Source of the DNA: Marifrigoribacter sp965178585
GTDB taxonomy: Bacteria > Bacteroidota > Bacteroidia > Flavobacteriales > Flavobacteriaceae
Assembly (NCBI GenBank): GCA_965178585.1
Contig: OZ238267.1
Location: forward strand, 2,852,001-2,916,000
Direction of reading: 5' to 3'
Length of the DNA: 64,000 bases
In this document: positions 42,979 to 52,081 of the stretch, piece after piece
Numbering within the stretch: the stretch's first letter is position 1
How the letters are laid out: each line of letters starts with the position of its first letter
Made by a program: the position numbers and the translations under genes
The notes under the pieces: generated by a model
Databases searched by the model: none
What the model saw: the letters and a program-made list of their open reading frames with translations, nothing else
What the model was told of the DNA's origin: nothing

Positions 42979-44886
42979 ATGAGTAATTATCACATAAAAC
43001 ACCTAGAAGAATATTATAAAGTATATCGTAAATCTGTAAGAGAACCCGAAGTTTTTTGGGAAGAAATTGCCGAAGAACATTTTACATGGCACAAAAGGTG
43101 GGACAAAGTTTTGGAATGGGATTTTAAAAAACCTGAAATAAAATGGTACCAAGGTGCTAAACTTAATATTACTGAAAATTGTATTGATCGTCATTTACGA
43201 ACTAAGGGTAATAAAACAGCCATCTTATTTGAACCAAACAATCCAGGAGAACAAGCTGAACATATTACTTACAATCAATTACATGAACGTGTAAATAGAT
43301 TTGCCAATGTTCTAAAAAATGAAGGTATTAAAAAAGGAGATCGGGTTTGCATTTATTTACCAATGATTCCCGAATTAGCTATTTCTGTTTTGGCTTGTGC
43401 ACGAATTGGAGCTATTCATTCAGTAGTTTTTGCAGGGTTTTCAGCAACAGCTTTATCTACAAGAATAAATGATAGTGATTGTAAAATAGTGATCACAAGT
43501 GATGGTTCTTATAGAGGTAATAAAACCATCGATTTAAAAGAAATAGTTGATGAAGCATTAAATGATTGCCCAGATGTAAATTCAGTATTAGTTGCTAAAA
43601 GAATTAATTCTGAAATAACTATGAAGGAAGGTCGTGATAAATGGCTTCAACCTTTATTAGACAATGCTTCGACAGAGTGTGATCCAGAAATTATGGATGC
43701 AGAGGATCCATTGTTTATTCTTTATACTTCTGGTTCTACTGGGAAACCTAAAGGAATGGTACATACTACTGCAGGTTATATGGTTTATACAGCCTATACA
43801 TTTAAAAATGTATTTAATTATAAGGATAATGATATTTATTGGTGTACCGCAGATATTGGTTGGATAACCGGACATAGTTATATCGTTTATGGTCCATTAG
43901 CAAATGGTGCAACCACTGTTATGTTTGAAGGAGTTCCAAGTTATCCTGATTATGGTCGTTTTTGGGAAATTGTTGAAAAGCATAAAATAACACAGTTTTA
44001 CACAGCACCAACAGCTATTAGAGCATTAGCAAAAGAAAAATTGGATTATATAGATAAATACGATTTATCTTCATTGAAAGTTTTAGGGTCTGTTGGAGAA
44101 CCCATCAACGAAGAGGCTTGGCATTGGTATAATGATAATATTGGTAAAAAGAAAAGTCCTATTGTAGACACATGGTGGCAAACAGAAACTGGTGGAATTT
44201 TAATTTCTCCATTGCCTTATGTAACTCCAACTATACCAACTTTTGCAAGTTTACCTTTACCAGGAGTACAGCCTTGCTTAATGGATGAAAAAGGAGAAGA
44301 AATAAACACCAATCAAGTTGATGGCCGTTTATGTATTAAATATCCTTGGCCATCGATGGCGAGAACTATTTGGGGTAATCACCAACGTTATAAAGAAACC
44401 TATTTTTCCGCATATGAAGACAAATACTTTACAGGGGACGGCGCCTTAAGAGACGCTGTTGGGTATTACAGAATTACAGGTAGAGTAGATGATGTGATTA
44501 TTGTTTCTGGACATAATTTAGGAACCGCTCCAATTGAAGATGCAATAAATGAACATCCAGCAGTTGCAGAATCAGCTATAGTAGGGTTTCCACATGATGT
44601 TAAAGGAAATGCATTATATGGTTATGTAATTTTAAAAGAAACTGGAGAAGGAAGATTGCACGACAATTTACGTAAGGAAATCAATCAAATGATTACTGAA
44701 CATATTGGACCGATTGCAAAACTAAATAAAATACAGTTTACTCCAGGCTTACCTAAAACACGTTCAGGAAAAATCATGCGTCGTATTTTACGTAAAATAG
44801 CTTGTAATGAAACTGATAATTTAGGTGATACTTCTACCCTATTAAACCCAGAAATTGTTCAAGAAATTATGGATAACGCTCTTTAA
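42979..44886 (+). CDS. acs: Acetyl-CoA synthetase
   Basis: The 635-residue enzyme has YTSGSTGKPKGMVHTTAGYMVY, DTWWQTETGG with the tryptophan that limits the pocket to acetate, FTGDGALRDAVGYYRITGRVDDVIIVSGHNLGTAPIE, and the regulatory lysine motif PKTRSGKIMRR, known in the family as an acetylation site. It converts acetate, ATP and CoA to acetyl-CoA. Together with the symporters and the sensor kinase it forms the core of an acetate-use module. It ends in a hairpin that overlaps its stop codon. Confidence 0.96.
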   Translation: MSNYHIKHLEEYYKVYRKSVREPEVFWEEIAEEHFTWHKRWDKVLEWDFKKPEIKWYQGAKLNITENCIDRHLRTKGNKTAILFEPNNPGEQAEHITYNQLHERVNRFANVLKNEGIKKGDRVCIYLPMIPELAISVLACARIGAIHSVVFAGFSATALSTRINDSDCKIVITSDGSYRGNKTIDLKEIVDEALNDCPDVNSVLVAKRINSEITMKEGRDKWLQPLLDNASTECDPEIMDAEDPLFILYTSGSTGKPKGMVHTTAGYMVYTAYTFKNVFNYKDNDIYWCTADIGWITGHSYIVYGPLANGATTVMFEGVPSYPDYGRFWEIVEKHKITQFYTAPTAIRALAKEKLDYIDKYDLSSLKVLGSVGEPINEEAWHWYNDNIGKKKSPIVDTWWQTETGGILISPLPYVTPTIPTFASLPLPGVQPCLMDEKGEEINTNQVDGRLCIKYPWPSMARTIWGNHQRYKETYFSAYEDKYFTGDGALRDAVGYYRITGRVDDVIIVSGHNLGTAPIEDAINEHPAVAESAIVGFPHDVKGNALYGYVILKETGEGRLHDNLRKEINQMITEHIGPIAKLNKIQFTPGLPKTRSGKIMRRILRKIACNETDNLGDTSTLLNPEIVQEIMDNAL

Positions 44887-44898
44887 ATGAGTGTTATC
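44872..44898 (+). terminator. Terminator at the end of acs
   Basis: The stem GATAACGCTC/GAGTGTTATC (one G-T pair, loop of seven) spans the acs stop codon. A T-rich stretch follows 10-20 bases later rather than immediately, so termination may be partial. Confidence 0.6.
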
Positions 44899-44958
44899 TT
44901 GAATTATTTTATTTTTTTAGTAGAATACGTAGGATGTTTTTTAGCTTAGCATAAAAAA

Positions 44959-45855
44959 ATGTCATCACATAAAAGAATTACTAGAGCTTATAATACAGCA
45001 AGGAGGATTACTTACAATGATGACTCTAAATATATCATCTTTAGTGATGTCCATCGTGGTGACAATAGTTTTGCTGACGATTTTGCCAATAACCGAAACA
45101 TCTATTTTCATGCCTTAAACCATTATTATAAAAAAAAATTCACTTACTGTGAATTAGGTGATGGAGATGAATTATGGGAAAATTTACATTTTAAATCTAT
45201 TTTCGAAACCCATACTCATATCTTTTTTTTATTAAAAAAGTTTTATAATGAAGGAAGGTTATTTCGATTAATAGGAAACCATGATATGGTTTACCAGAAA
45301 CAAAAGTATGTTAAAAAGCATCTATATACTTACTTTAATAAAATTACTGGTGAAAACGAGCCTTTATTTCCAGGAATAATCTTTACGGAAGGACTTATAT
45401 TAAAACATGAAACTACTCAGCAAGAAGTTTTTATGCTTCATGGTCATCAAGCAGATTGGTGGAATTATAAAGCTTGGAAATTTAATCGATTTATGGTTCG
45501 TGCTTTATGGAGACAATTACAAATATTTGGAATAGGAGATCCAACCAGTCCAGCTAAAAATTTTAAAGAACTTATTAAAGTCGAACGCCGTACTAAAAAA
45601 TGGATTATCGAAAACGGAAATATATTAACTATAATTGGCCATACGCATCGGCCACGATTTCCAGAACCTGGAGAAATAGCTTTTTTTAATGATGGAAGTT
45701 GTGTCCACCCAAGAAGTATTACTGGTTTAGAAATTGAAAACGGAAACATTACACTAATAAAATGGAATATCTCTACTACTGAAGATGGCACTCTAAAAGT
45801 GGTTCGATTTGTTTTAGAAGGGCCTCAAAAAATTAGTGATTATAAAACTGATTAA
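44959..45855 (+). CDS. Metallophosphoesterase
   Basis: The 298-residue protein shows all five metallophosphoesterase motifs: FSDVHRGDN (Asp30, His32), ELGDGDELWEN, LIGNHDMVY, MLHGHQADWW and IIGHTHRPRF. A substrate cannot be read; related bacterial enzymes act on UDP-diacylglucosamine or on phosphodiesters. It is cytoplasmic by sequence. It follows acs by 72 bases and its last four bases overlap the end of the convergent NifU-like gene, so it is probably a separate unit. Confidence 0.92.
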   Translation: MSSHKRITRAYNTARRITYNDDSKYIIFSDVHRGDNSFADDFANNRNIYFHALNHYYKKKFTYCELGDGDELWENLHFKSIFETHTHIFFLLKKFYNEGRLFRLIGNHDMVYQKQKYVKKHLYTYFNKITGENEPLFPGIIFTEGLILKHETTQQEVFMLHGHQADWWNYKAWKFNRFMVRALWRQLQIFGIGDPTSPAKNFKELIKVERRTKKWIIENGNILTIIGHTHRPRFPEPGEIAFFNDGSCVHPRSITGLEIENGNITLIKWNISTTEDGTLKVVRFVLEGPQKISDYKTD

Positions 45856-46094
45856 TTAGTTTCTACATTAATCACTCTTTCAATTTGTGGAGCGTACTTT
45901 TTTATAGTCATTTCAACCCCACTCTTTAAAGTCATTTGATTAACAGAACAGCCAACACAAGCACCTTCTAATTGAACCCTTACTATTTTTTCATCATCTA
46001 TGGATAGTAATGAAATATCGCCCCCATCATTTTGTAAAAAGGGGCGAATTTCATCTAAAGCTTTTTCTACGTTTAATCTTAATTGATCACCCAT
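45852..46094 (-). CDS. NifU C-terminal domain Fe-S scaffold protein
   Basis: This 80-residue protein is the stand-alone NifU-like (Nfu) domain, with the cluster-binding pair Cys46 and Cys49 in GACVGCSVNQMTL. It carries Fe-S clusters to apoproteins. It lies three bases after the Mrp/NBP35 gene, so both belong to one Fe-S maturation operon. The last bases overlap the convergent metallophosphoesterase stop. Confidence 0.94.
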   Translation of the reverse strand: MGDQLRLNVEKALDEIRPFLQNDGGDISLLSIDDEKIVRVQLEGACVGCSVNQMTLKSGVEMTIKKYAPQIERVINVETN

Positions 46095-46097
46095 AGT

Positions 46098-47237
46098 TTA
46101 GTTTTTTGAAGTTGAACAACCTACCGAATTTGTCATTTGTATAACTTCAGTTGGAGGTAAAATTTCATTTCTATTTGAAGTTTCTTCAACTACTACTTTA
46201 GTAATTTTTTCAAAAGCTTCTGATAAAGGTGTTCCATCTTGTAAGGCAGCTGGTCTTCCATTATCTCCAGCTTCTCTAATACTTTGTACTAATGGAATTT
46301 CACCAATAAAAGGTATCTTAAGGTCTTCAGCTAAATTCTTAGCGCCTTCTTTTCCGAAAATATAATACTTATTATCTGGTAATTCTTCTGGTGTAAAATA
46401 TGCCATATTTTCAATAATCCCCAATACAGGAACTTGAATATTATCTTGTTGAAACATTGCGACACCTCTACGAGCATCTGCTAACGCAACAGATTGAGGA
46501 GTACTAACAATAACAGCACCCGTTATTGGCATGGACTGCATGATGCTTAAATGAATATCTCCTGTGCCAGGAGGAAGATCTATTAACATATAGTCTAATT
46601 CTCCCCAAGCAGCATCAAAGATTAATTGATTTAAGGCTTTAGCTGCCATAGGTCCTCTCCATATTACCGCCTGTTCTGGAGTAGTGAAAAATCCAATAGA
46701 CAATACCTTTACGCCATAATTTTCAACAGGTTTCATTTTACTATTACCTTCAATAGTTGTTGAAAGCGGACGTTCTTTAGCAACATCAAACATAATTGGT
46801 ATAGAAGGTCCATAAATATCTGCATCTAAAACTCCAACTTTATATCCCATTTTAGATAAACTAACTGCTAAATTAGCCGTAATTGTTGATTTTCCAACCC
46901 CACCTTTACCAGATGCAACTGCTATAATATTTTTTATTCCAGGAATTTCTTTTCCTTTTATAAGGTTTGGGTTTGCGGGTTGAACTGGCGCTTCTATTTT
47001 TATGTTTACAATCACTTTAGCATCAGGTGATATTTTTTCATTAATAACTGCAATAACATCAGATTCTGCTCTCTTTTTTATATGTAGCGCAGGTGTTGTT
47101 AATAGTAAATCTACAATTATTTCATCAGCGAAAGTCATAATGTTTTGAACCACGCCACTTTCTACCATATTTTTCCCTTCCCCAGCTACTGTAATAGTTT
47201 CTAAGGCTTTTAAAATATCTTCTTTTTTAAATTTCAT
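46098..47237 (-). CDS. Mrp/NBP35-family ATP-binding Fe-S cluster carrier
   Basis: The 379-residue protein has an N-terminal MIP18/DUF59 domain (about 1-90) and a deviant Walker P-loop ATPase (ASGKGGVGKSTITANLA, near 108-124), then DADIYGPSIPIMF, DYMLIDLPPGTGDIHL and GIIENMAYF. Mrp proteins bind and transfer Fe-S clusters with ATP hydrolysis. The C-terminal tail ends in SVGCSTSKN with a single visible cysteine. Promoter -7 TATATTTG is at 47323-47330. It is cotranscribed with the NifU-like gene. Confidence 0.95.
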   Translation of the reverse strand: MKFKKEDILKALETITVAGEGKNMVESGVVQNIMTFADEIIVDLLLTTPALHIKKRAESDVIAVINEKISPDAKVIVNIKIEAPVQPANPNLIKGKEIPGIKNIIAVASGKGGVGKSTITANLAVSLSKMGYKVGVLDADIYGPSIPIMFDVAKERPLSTTIEGNSKMKPVENYGVKVLSIGFFTTPEQAVIWRGPMAAKALNQLIFDAAWGELDYMLIDLPPGTGDIHLSIMQSMPITGAVIVSTPQSVALADARRGVAMFQQDNIQVPVLGIIENMAYFTPEELPDNKYYIFGKEGAKNLAEDLKIPFIGEIPLVQSIREAGDNGRPAALQDGTPLSEAFEKITKVVVEETSNRNEILPPTEVIQMTNSVGCSTSKN

Positions 47238-47322
47238 AGTAATATATTTCTGTAATTATCTTTTTAATAACACTTATTGAAAAAGTTGGATTAGACAATT
47301 AATTTAGACTAATTCTAAAGTG

Positions 47323-47330
47323 CAAATATA
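47323..47330 (-). promoter_or_regulatory. -7 box of the mrp-nifU-like operon
   Basis: The reverse strand reads TATATTTG, a perfect -7 match, giving a leader of roughly 80 bases before the Mrp start codon. A -33 TTG at ordinary spacing is not visible. Confidence 0.5.
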
Positions 47331-47383
47331 CAAGGAAATAGAATTTTTTGAATACTAAATAATTAAAAATATACTCTTTTCAA

Positions 47384-47713
47384 TTACAACTCATTTACAG
47401 GGTCCCAAAACAAATTTTCGAAATTTTGAATTTGATTTTCAACAACTTCAACCCCCTCACTTTCTAATAATTGTTGCATTAAATTAGTACCCTGAAAATG
47501 ATGTTTCCCACTTAAAACACCTACTCGGTTTACAACTCGATGCGCTGGAACGTTTGGGTTGATATGAGAAGCATTCATAGCCCACCCTACCATTCTTGCA
47601 CTTTTTGGTGTTCCTAAATATTTAGCAATAGCCCCATAAGAAGTAACTCTTCCGTATGGGATTAATTCGGCAACTTGATATACTTTTTCGAAAAACCCAA
47701 TATCTTTTGCCAT
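47384..47713 (-). CDS. Alkyltransferase-like (ATL) DNA-binding protein
   Basis: This 109-residue protein matches the DNA-binding domain of O6-alkylguanine methyltransferases: IPYGRVTSYGAIAKYLG (18-34) and the helix-turn-helix SARMVGWAMNASH. However, the active-site PCHR is PAHR (56-59), with Ala57 in place of the acceptor cysteine. ATL proteins bind alkylated guanine without repairing it and hand the lesion to nucleotide excision repair. The length fits ATLs rather than full Ogt. It overlaps the LysE gene by one base (TAATG). Confidence 0.9.
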   Translation of the reverse strand: MAKDIGFFEKVYQVAELIPYGRVTSYGAIAKYLGTPKSARMVGWAMNASHINPNVPAHRVVNRVGVLSGKHHFQGTNLMQQLLESEGVEVVENQIQNFENLFWDPVNEL

Positions 47714-48339
47714 TACATTGTTCTTAATATCTTAATTAAAGTTAATATAGATATGACAGCAGTTACTGTACCAATTAGGTAATTCATATTCAAAGCCATT
47801 TTTCGTTGGTTTTCTTTTGGCCTAAAAAACCAAATATATACAGCCATAACAATAAAAGCACCTAAACCAGAACCTATTACAGTAGCACAAACACTTAATT
47901 GAGAAAAAGAAAACCATTTAAAAGAAGAAAAAGTTATACTAATATAAACCCAATAGGGTATCGGTAATAAATTAATTGCGCTTAATAAAAAGCCTCTTAA
48001 AAACAAATTGGTTTTTGAGCTAACATTCTCATTAACTGGTTTTTTACTAACATCTTTTGCAATAAAAAAGAAGTAAATGGTAGTACTTATAAAAACACCT
48101 AACACCACTTTTTGAAGTATGGTAATTATATCTGGATTTTTATCTAAAAATCGAGCAAAAACTAATGCAATCAATGTCTCAATTAATATTGCTAAGGATA
48201 CTCCTGTTGCAAAAAGAAAGGCATTTTTTTTACCTTGTGACATACTTATTTTTGCAGAATACATATTCAACAATCCTGGTAAAGATGTAGAAATAATAGT
48301 TCCAAATATTCCAAAAAACAAATAATAAATAAAAGCCAT
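47713..48339 (-). CDS. LysE-family transporter
   Basis: The 208-residue inner-membrane protein has six hydrophobic helices and the LysE/RhtB N-terminal phrase PGLLNMYSAKISMSQGKKNAFLFATGVSLAI. Members export amino acids such as lysine, threonine or homoserine lactones; the substrate here is unknown. It shares its last base with the ATL start. It follows trmB by 37 bases on the same strand, so the three may be one transcript. Confidence 0.85.
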   Translation of the reverse strand: MAFIYYLFFGIFGTIISTSLPGLLNMYSAKISMSQGKKNAFLFATGVSLAILIETLIALVFARFLDKNPDIITILQKVVLGVFISTTIYFFFIAKDVSKKPVNENVSSKTNLFLRGFLLSAINLLPIPYWVYISITFSSFKWFSFSQLSVCATVIGSGLGAFIVMAVYIWFFRPKENQRKMALNMNYLIGTVTAVISILTLIKILRTM

Positions 48340-48376
48340 AGGTAGCTAATTGATTATGCAATATACCAATTTCAAT

Positions 48377-49051
48377 TTAAGAAAAATTAAAACGTAAATA
48401 AGTAATTTTTTTATTGATTGCTAAATATTGACTTTCATAGTAGGTTTGAATGTCAGTAACCTCCTTAGGTGCGTTTGTTGTTCCATAAACGTCATGGTGA
48501 GCATATTCGATGTTTAAACCAAGACCCTGTAAGAGACCTAATGTATAGCCATGCATATATTCGCTATCTGTTTTTAAGTGAACTACTCCATTCGGTTTTA
48601 GGATTTTTTTATACTTATTCAAAAAATCTGGATTAGTCATACGATGCTTAGTACGCTTATATTTTATTTGAGGATCTGGAAAAGTAATCCAAATTTCATC
48701 AACTTCATTTTCTTCAAAAATTAAATCAACTAATTCTATTTGAGTTCTTAAAAACCCAACATTAGTAATGTTTTCTTCTAAAGCAGTTTTAGCACCTCTC
48801 CAAAATCTTGCACCTTTAATATCAATTCCTAAAAAGTTTTTAAAAGGAAACATTTTTGCTAGATTAACAGCGTATTCCCCTTTTCCACAACCTAATTCCA
48901 AAACGATAGGGTTATCATTTTTAAAGAAGGAAGAATTCCAATTTCCCTTAAGGTTTAAAGCATTATTTAAAACATCCTCTCTTGTAGGTTGAATTACATT
49001 TGAAAAAGTTTCATTTTCTTTAAAACGTTTTAATTTATTTTTACTTCCCAC
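48377..49051 (-). CDS. trmB: tRNA (guanine-46-N7)-methyltransferase
   Basis: The 224-residue enzyme has the SAM motif VLELGCGKGEYAVNLA (about 49-64), FLGIDIKGARFWRGAK, and the TrmB signature WITFPDPQIKYKRTKHRM (about 120-137). Bacteroidetes versions use QIKYKRTKHR where proteobacteria have WPKKRHNKRR. It forms m7G46 in tRNA variable loops. It is divergent from the glycosyltransferase gene. Confidence 0.95.
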   Translation of the reverse strand: MGSKNKLKRFKENETFSNVIQPTREDVLNNALNLKGNWNSSFFKNDNPIVLELGCGKGEYAVNLAKMFPFKNFLGIDIKGARFWRGAKTALEENITNVGFLRTQIELVDLIFEENEVDEIWITFPDPQIKYKRTKHRMTNPDFLNKYKKILKPNGVVHLKTDSEYMHGYTLGLLQGLGLNIEYAHHDVYGTTNAPKEVTDIQTYYESQYLAINKKITYLRFNFS

Positions 49052-49116
49052 AAGATTTATTGTTAATTTAAATATTGGGTAAAATTAAGGAAATAATGGT
49101 AGGATAAAAGAATACG

Positions 49117-49124
49117 TACCTTTG
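49117..49124 (+). promoter_or_regulatory. -7 box of the glycosyltransferase gene
   Basis: TACCTTTG is a perfect -7 match, placing initiation near 49131 and giving a leader of about 36 bases before the TTG start at 49167. Confidence 0.6.
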
Positions 49125-49166
49125 TTTTTTATAATAAGTTAAAGAATTTAATAACAAAATCGGCAT

Positions 49167-50231
49167 TTGAAAAATAAGAATACAACCATACTAATTGCTC
49201 CTCTCCACTGGGGTTTAGGCCATGCTACTCGTTGTATACCTATTATTAATCAATTATTAAAACAAAACTACAAGGTGATGCTAGGAAGTGATGGTGCTGC
49301 TTTACAGTTCTTAAGGAAAGAATTTCCAGAGCTCCCATTTATTGAACTTCCTTCATATGAAATCACATACCCAAAGAATGGATCCTTTTTTAAATTAAGC
49401 CTAATATTTAAGCTTCCAAAAATCAAGAAAGCTATAAAAACTGAAAAAGAAATAATTAAAAACCTTGTCATTGAAGGACAAATTCAAGGTATAATAAGTG
49501 ATAATCGACCCGGTATTTATCATAAACAAATACCATCAGTATATATTACCCATCAAATTAATGTTTTAAGTGGTTTTACCACAAATTTCAGCAGTAAAAT
49601 ACACCAACACATAATTAAAAAATTTGATGCTTGTTGGGTCCCTGACAATGAAGGGCTTTCAAATTTATCAGGGTTACTTGGTCATCCAAAAAAGCCAAAA
49701 TTTCCTATAACATACATTGGACCAATAAGCAGAATACAAAAAAAGGAAAGCCCTGAAATCTTTGATGTTATGGTATTACTGTCTGGACCAGAACCTCAAC
49801 GTTCAATTTTAGAAGTAAAAATGATGGACACTTTTCTTCACACAAAAATGAAAGTCTTAATAGTTAGGGGAGTAGTTGAAGAAGAGACTAAAATTCTAAT
49901 TAATGGAAACATTACCATTATTAATTATTTACAAAGTGACCTTTTGGAAAAGTATATTAATGAAAGTAAATTAATTGTTTGCAGATCAGGTTATAGTACC
50001 ATTATGGATTTATGTGCAATGGAAAAAAAGGCTTTTTTTATTCCAACACCTGGTCAGTATGAGCAGCTATATATAGCTAAACTACTTAATAAAAAAGGGG
50101 TTGCGCCATTCTGTTCTCAGGATAGATTCACAATTAAGCAACTCAATCAAGTCCCAAAATATAAAGGCTTTAAATCCTTCTATAATTATATAGATTACGA
50201 AAAACTATTCAGCCTTTTCAAGAGTGAATGA
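49167..50231 (+). CDS. Glycosyltransferase (GT28/MurG-like superfamily)
   Basis: The 354-residue protein begins LIAPLHWGLGHATRCIPIINQLLKQ, the GHATR loop of UDP-sugar glycosyltransferases in the GT-B group. It continues to a C-terminal nucleotide-sugar site CRSGYSTIMDLCAMEKKAFFIPTPGQYEQ (about 272-300), comparable with MurG and MGDG synthases. The acceptor is unknown. A TTG start at 49167 is used because no ATG precedes the conserved N-terminus and a -7 box lies upstream. Its 3' end overlaps the convergent histidine kinase gene by 27 bases. Confidence 0.82.
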   Translation: MKNKNTTILIAPLHWGLGHATRCIPIINQLLKQNYKVMLGSDGAALQFLRKEFPELPFIELPSYEITYPKNGSFFKLSLIFKLPKIKKAIKTEKEIIKNLVIEGQIQGIISDNRPGIYHKQIPSVYITHQINVLSGFTTNFSSKIHQHIIKKFDACWVPDNEGLSNLSGLLGHPKKPKFPITYIGPISRIQKKESPEIFDVMVLLSGPEPQRSILEVKMMDTFLHTKMKVLIVRGVVEEETKILINGNITIINYLQSDLLEKYINESKLIVCRSGYSTIMDLCAMEKKAFFIPTPGQYEQLYIAKLLNKKGVAPFCSQDRFTIKQLNQVPKYKGFKSFYNYIDYEKLFSLFKSE

Positions 50232-51248
50232 AAATTCAGATCCAATATCAAATTGACTTTCCACATAAATCTTTTCATTATGTGCATCCAAAATATGTTT
50301 TACAATAGAAAGCCCTAATCCACTTCCTCCTTGCTCTCTTGAACCACTCTTATCTACTCTATAAAAACGCTCAAACAACCTTGGAATTTCATCATTATTA
50401 ATCCCCTCACCGTTATCGGTAATTCGGATTAATATTTTATTCATTATCAAATTTTCTATGCTAATTTCAGTGGTTCCTTTGTTTCTTCCATATTTAATTG
50501 AATTCACAATAAGATTCGAAAGCACTTGTTGAATTCGGTCTTTATCTGCTACAACTAGAATTGGTTGGTTATACTTTTTATCGAAAGTAAGCGATATGTT
50601 GTTTTTAGAAGCTTTCATTTCAAGCATTTCAAAAACATTATCAACTAATTCTACAATATCAAACACTTCTTTTTCAAGATGAAGTTCACCAACTTCTAAT
50701 TTAGTAATCATGTCTAAATCCTTAACAATAAACATTAATCGTTCGACACCTTTATTAGCACTTCCTAAATATTTTTTTCTAATTTTTTTATCATTTATAG
50801 CACCATCTAGTAACGTTTCAATATATCCTTGTACTGTAAATAAAGGGGTTTTTAATTCGTGGGATACATTCCCTATAAACTCTCTACGGTAATTCTCTCG
50901 AATTTTTAATGCTTCAATTTCTAATTTTTTATTTCTAGCAAAAAGCTCCACTTCTTTGGTTAAAGTTTCCATATTAGTGGTAATTTTCTGATGCCCTAAA
51001 TTTGAAATATCCAAAAGACTAACATCATTGTATATTTTTTCCATTCGCTTATAAATGAAATTTTCTACTCGATACTGAATGATAAAAAATGACACTATAA
51101 AGATGATAATAACTTCAACGATATAAAACCAAAGATCAAAAGATTCGTTTATAAAAAAATAAAACCCATTAATCACAGAAAGAATAATCGTTATCGAAAT
51201 TGATGTAAGAAATGCAAATTTGTATGTTTTTTTAAAAATACTACTCAT
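50205..51248 (-). CDS. Sensor histidine kinase (PhoR-like)
   Basis: The 347-residue protein has two membrane helices (about 11-31 and 40-58) with almost no periplasmic loop. A short linker leads to a kinase core with His130 in FIGNVSHELKTPLF, NLIVNSIKYGRN, DNGEGINNDEIPRLFERFYRVD and GSGLGLSIVKHI. The absence of a periplasmic sensor resembles PhoR kinases that read the phosphate transporter state. It overlaps the response regulator gene by one base (TAATG), so the two form a two-component operon. No pst or phoU genes are in the window. Confidence 0.92.
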   Translation of the reverse strand: MSSIFKKTYKFAFLTSISITIILSVINGFYFFINESFDLWFYIVEVIIIFIVSFFIIQYRVENFIYKRMEKIYNDVSLLDISNLGHQKITTNMETLTKEVELFARNKKLEIEALKIRENYRREFIGNVSHELKTPLFTVQGYIETLLDGAINDKKIRKKYLGSANKGVERLMFIVKDLDMITKLEVGELHLEKEVFDIVELVDNVFEMLEMKASKNNISLTFDKKYNQPILVVADKDRIQQVLSNLIVNSIKYGRNKGTTEISIENLIMNKILIRITDNGEGINNDEIPRLFERFYRVDKSGSREQGGSGLGLSIVKHILDAHNEKIYVESQFDIGSEFSFTLEKAE

Positions 51249-51931
51249 TAAGCTTCAAACTTATACCCTACACCTTTTACAGTTTTAAAACTGTCATCTC
51301 CTATTTTTTCTCTCAATTTTCTAATATGAACATCTATAGTTCTACCTCCAACAACTACATCATTCCCCCAAACGTGGTTTAAAATATCCTCTCTTTTAAA
51401 AACTTTCCCTGGTTTAGAAGCTAGAAGTGCTAATAATTCAAATTCTTTTCGTGGTAAATTAATAACGATTCCTTCATTAACTATTTTATATTCTTCTCGG
51501 TTAATAATTAAGTTTCCAATTTTAATTTCTGAACTTTCATTTTTAGATTCTTTAAACCTTCGTAACAATGCTTTTACTTTACTCACTAATAACTTAGGTT
51601 TAATAGGTTTTGTAATGTAATCGTCTGCACCCGCTTCAAATCCTGCAACTTGAGAATAATCCTCTCCTCTTGCTGTTAAAAAAGTGATAATCGTGTCGGA
51701 AAATTTAGGATTTTCTCTTAACTTTTCACAAGCTTCTACTCCATCCATTACAGGCATCATTACATCTAATATAATTAAATGCGGGTGGTGTTTTTCAGCT
51801 AGTGAAAGAGCTTCTTTTCCATTTTTAGCTGTAAAAATTTGATATCCTGCAGCCTTAAGGTTATATCCTACTATTTCTAATATATCTGGCTCGTCATCCA
51901 CTAATAATATTTTAGTGTCCTTTTTCTTCAT
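51248..51931 (-). CDS. OmpR/PhoB-family response regulator
   Basis: The 227-residue regulator has a receiver (1-120; phospho-Asp56 in LIILDVMMPVMDG, Lys in YITKPIKPK) and a winged-helix output domain (about 130-227; INLPRKEFELLALLASKPGKVFKREDIL, then VVGGRTIDVHIRKLREKIG). It is typical of PhoB-like activators. It is transcribed first, ahead of its kinase. A near-consensus -7 box (TATCTTTA) lies at 51956-51963. It is divergent from a T9SS protein gene that it could regulate. Confidence 0.94.
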   Translation of the reverse strand: MKKKDTKILLVDDEPDILEIVGYNLKAAGYQIFTAKNGKEALSLAEKHHPHLIILDVMMPVMDGVEACEKLRENPKFSDTIITFLTARGEDYSQVAGFEAGADDYITKPIKPKLLVSKVKALLRRFKESKNESSEIKIGNLIINREEYKIVNEGIVINLPRKEFELLALLASKPGKVFKREDILNHVWGNDVVVGGRTIDVHIRKLREKIGDDSFKTVKGVGYKFEA

Positions 51932-51955
51932 TTCTAGTTTATTTTTTTAACGCTA

Positions 51956-51963
51956 TAAAGATA
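51956..51963 (-). promoter_or_regulatory. Probable -7 box of the PhoBR-like operon
   Basis: The reverse strand reads TATCTTTA, one base off TAnnTTTG, 25 bases before the response-regulator start codon. Confidence 0.45.
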
Positions 51964-52047
51964 CTGTAATAATGTTTTCAAAATCTATTTGACTTAATTG
52001 TTAACAATTAGGTAACATTTTAGCTTTTAAAAAACTGCCCTTTTCAT

Positions 52048-52055
52048 TAACTTTG
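52048..52055 (+). promoter_or_regulatory. -7 box of the T9SS protein gene at 52.1 kb
   Basis: TAACTTTG is a perfect -7 match 27 bases before the ATG. No -33 TTG is visible at ordinary distance, which could point to an activator-dependent promoter. Confidence 0.6.
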
Positions 52056-52081
52056 CAATTCAATAACAAAAACCAAATAAT

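Noticed and set aside
41075..44886. Recent tandem duplication of one acyl-CoA synthetase
   Set aside because: The two proteins differ throughout and carry separate propionate-like and acetate-like active-site motifs, so they are old paralogues.
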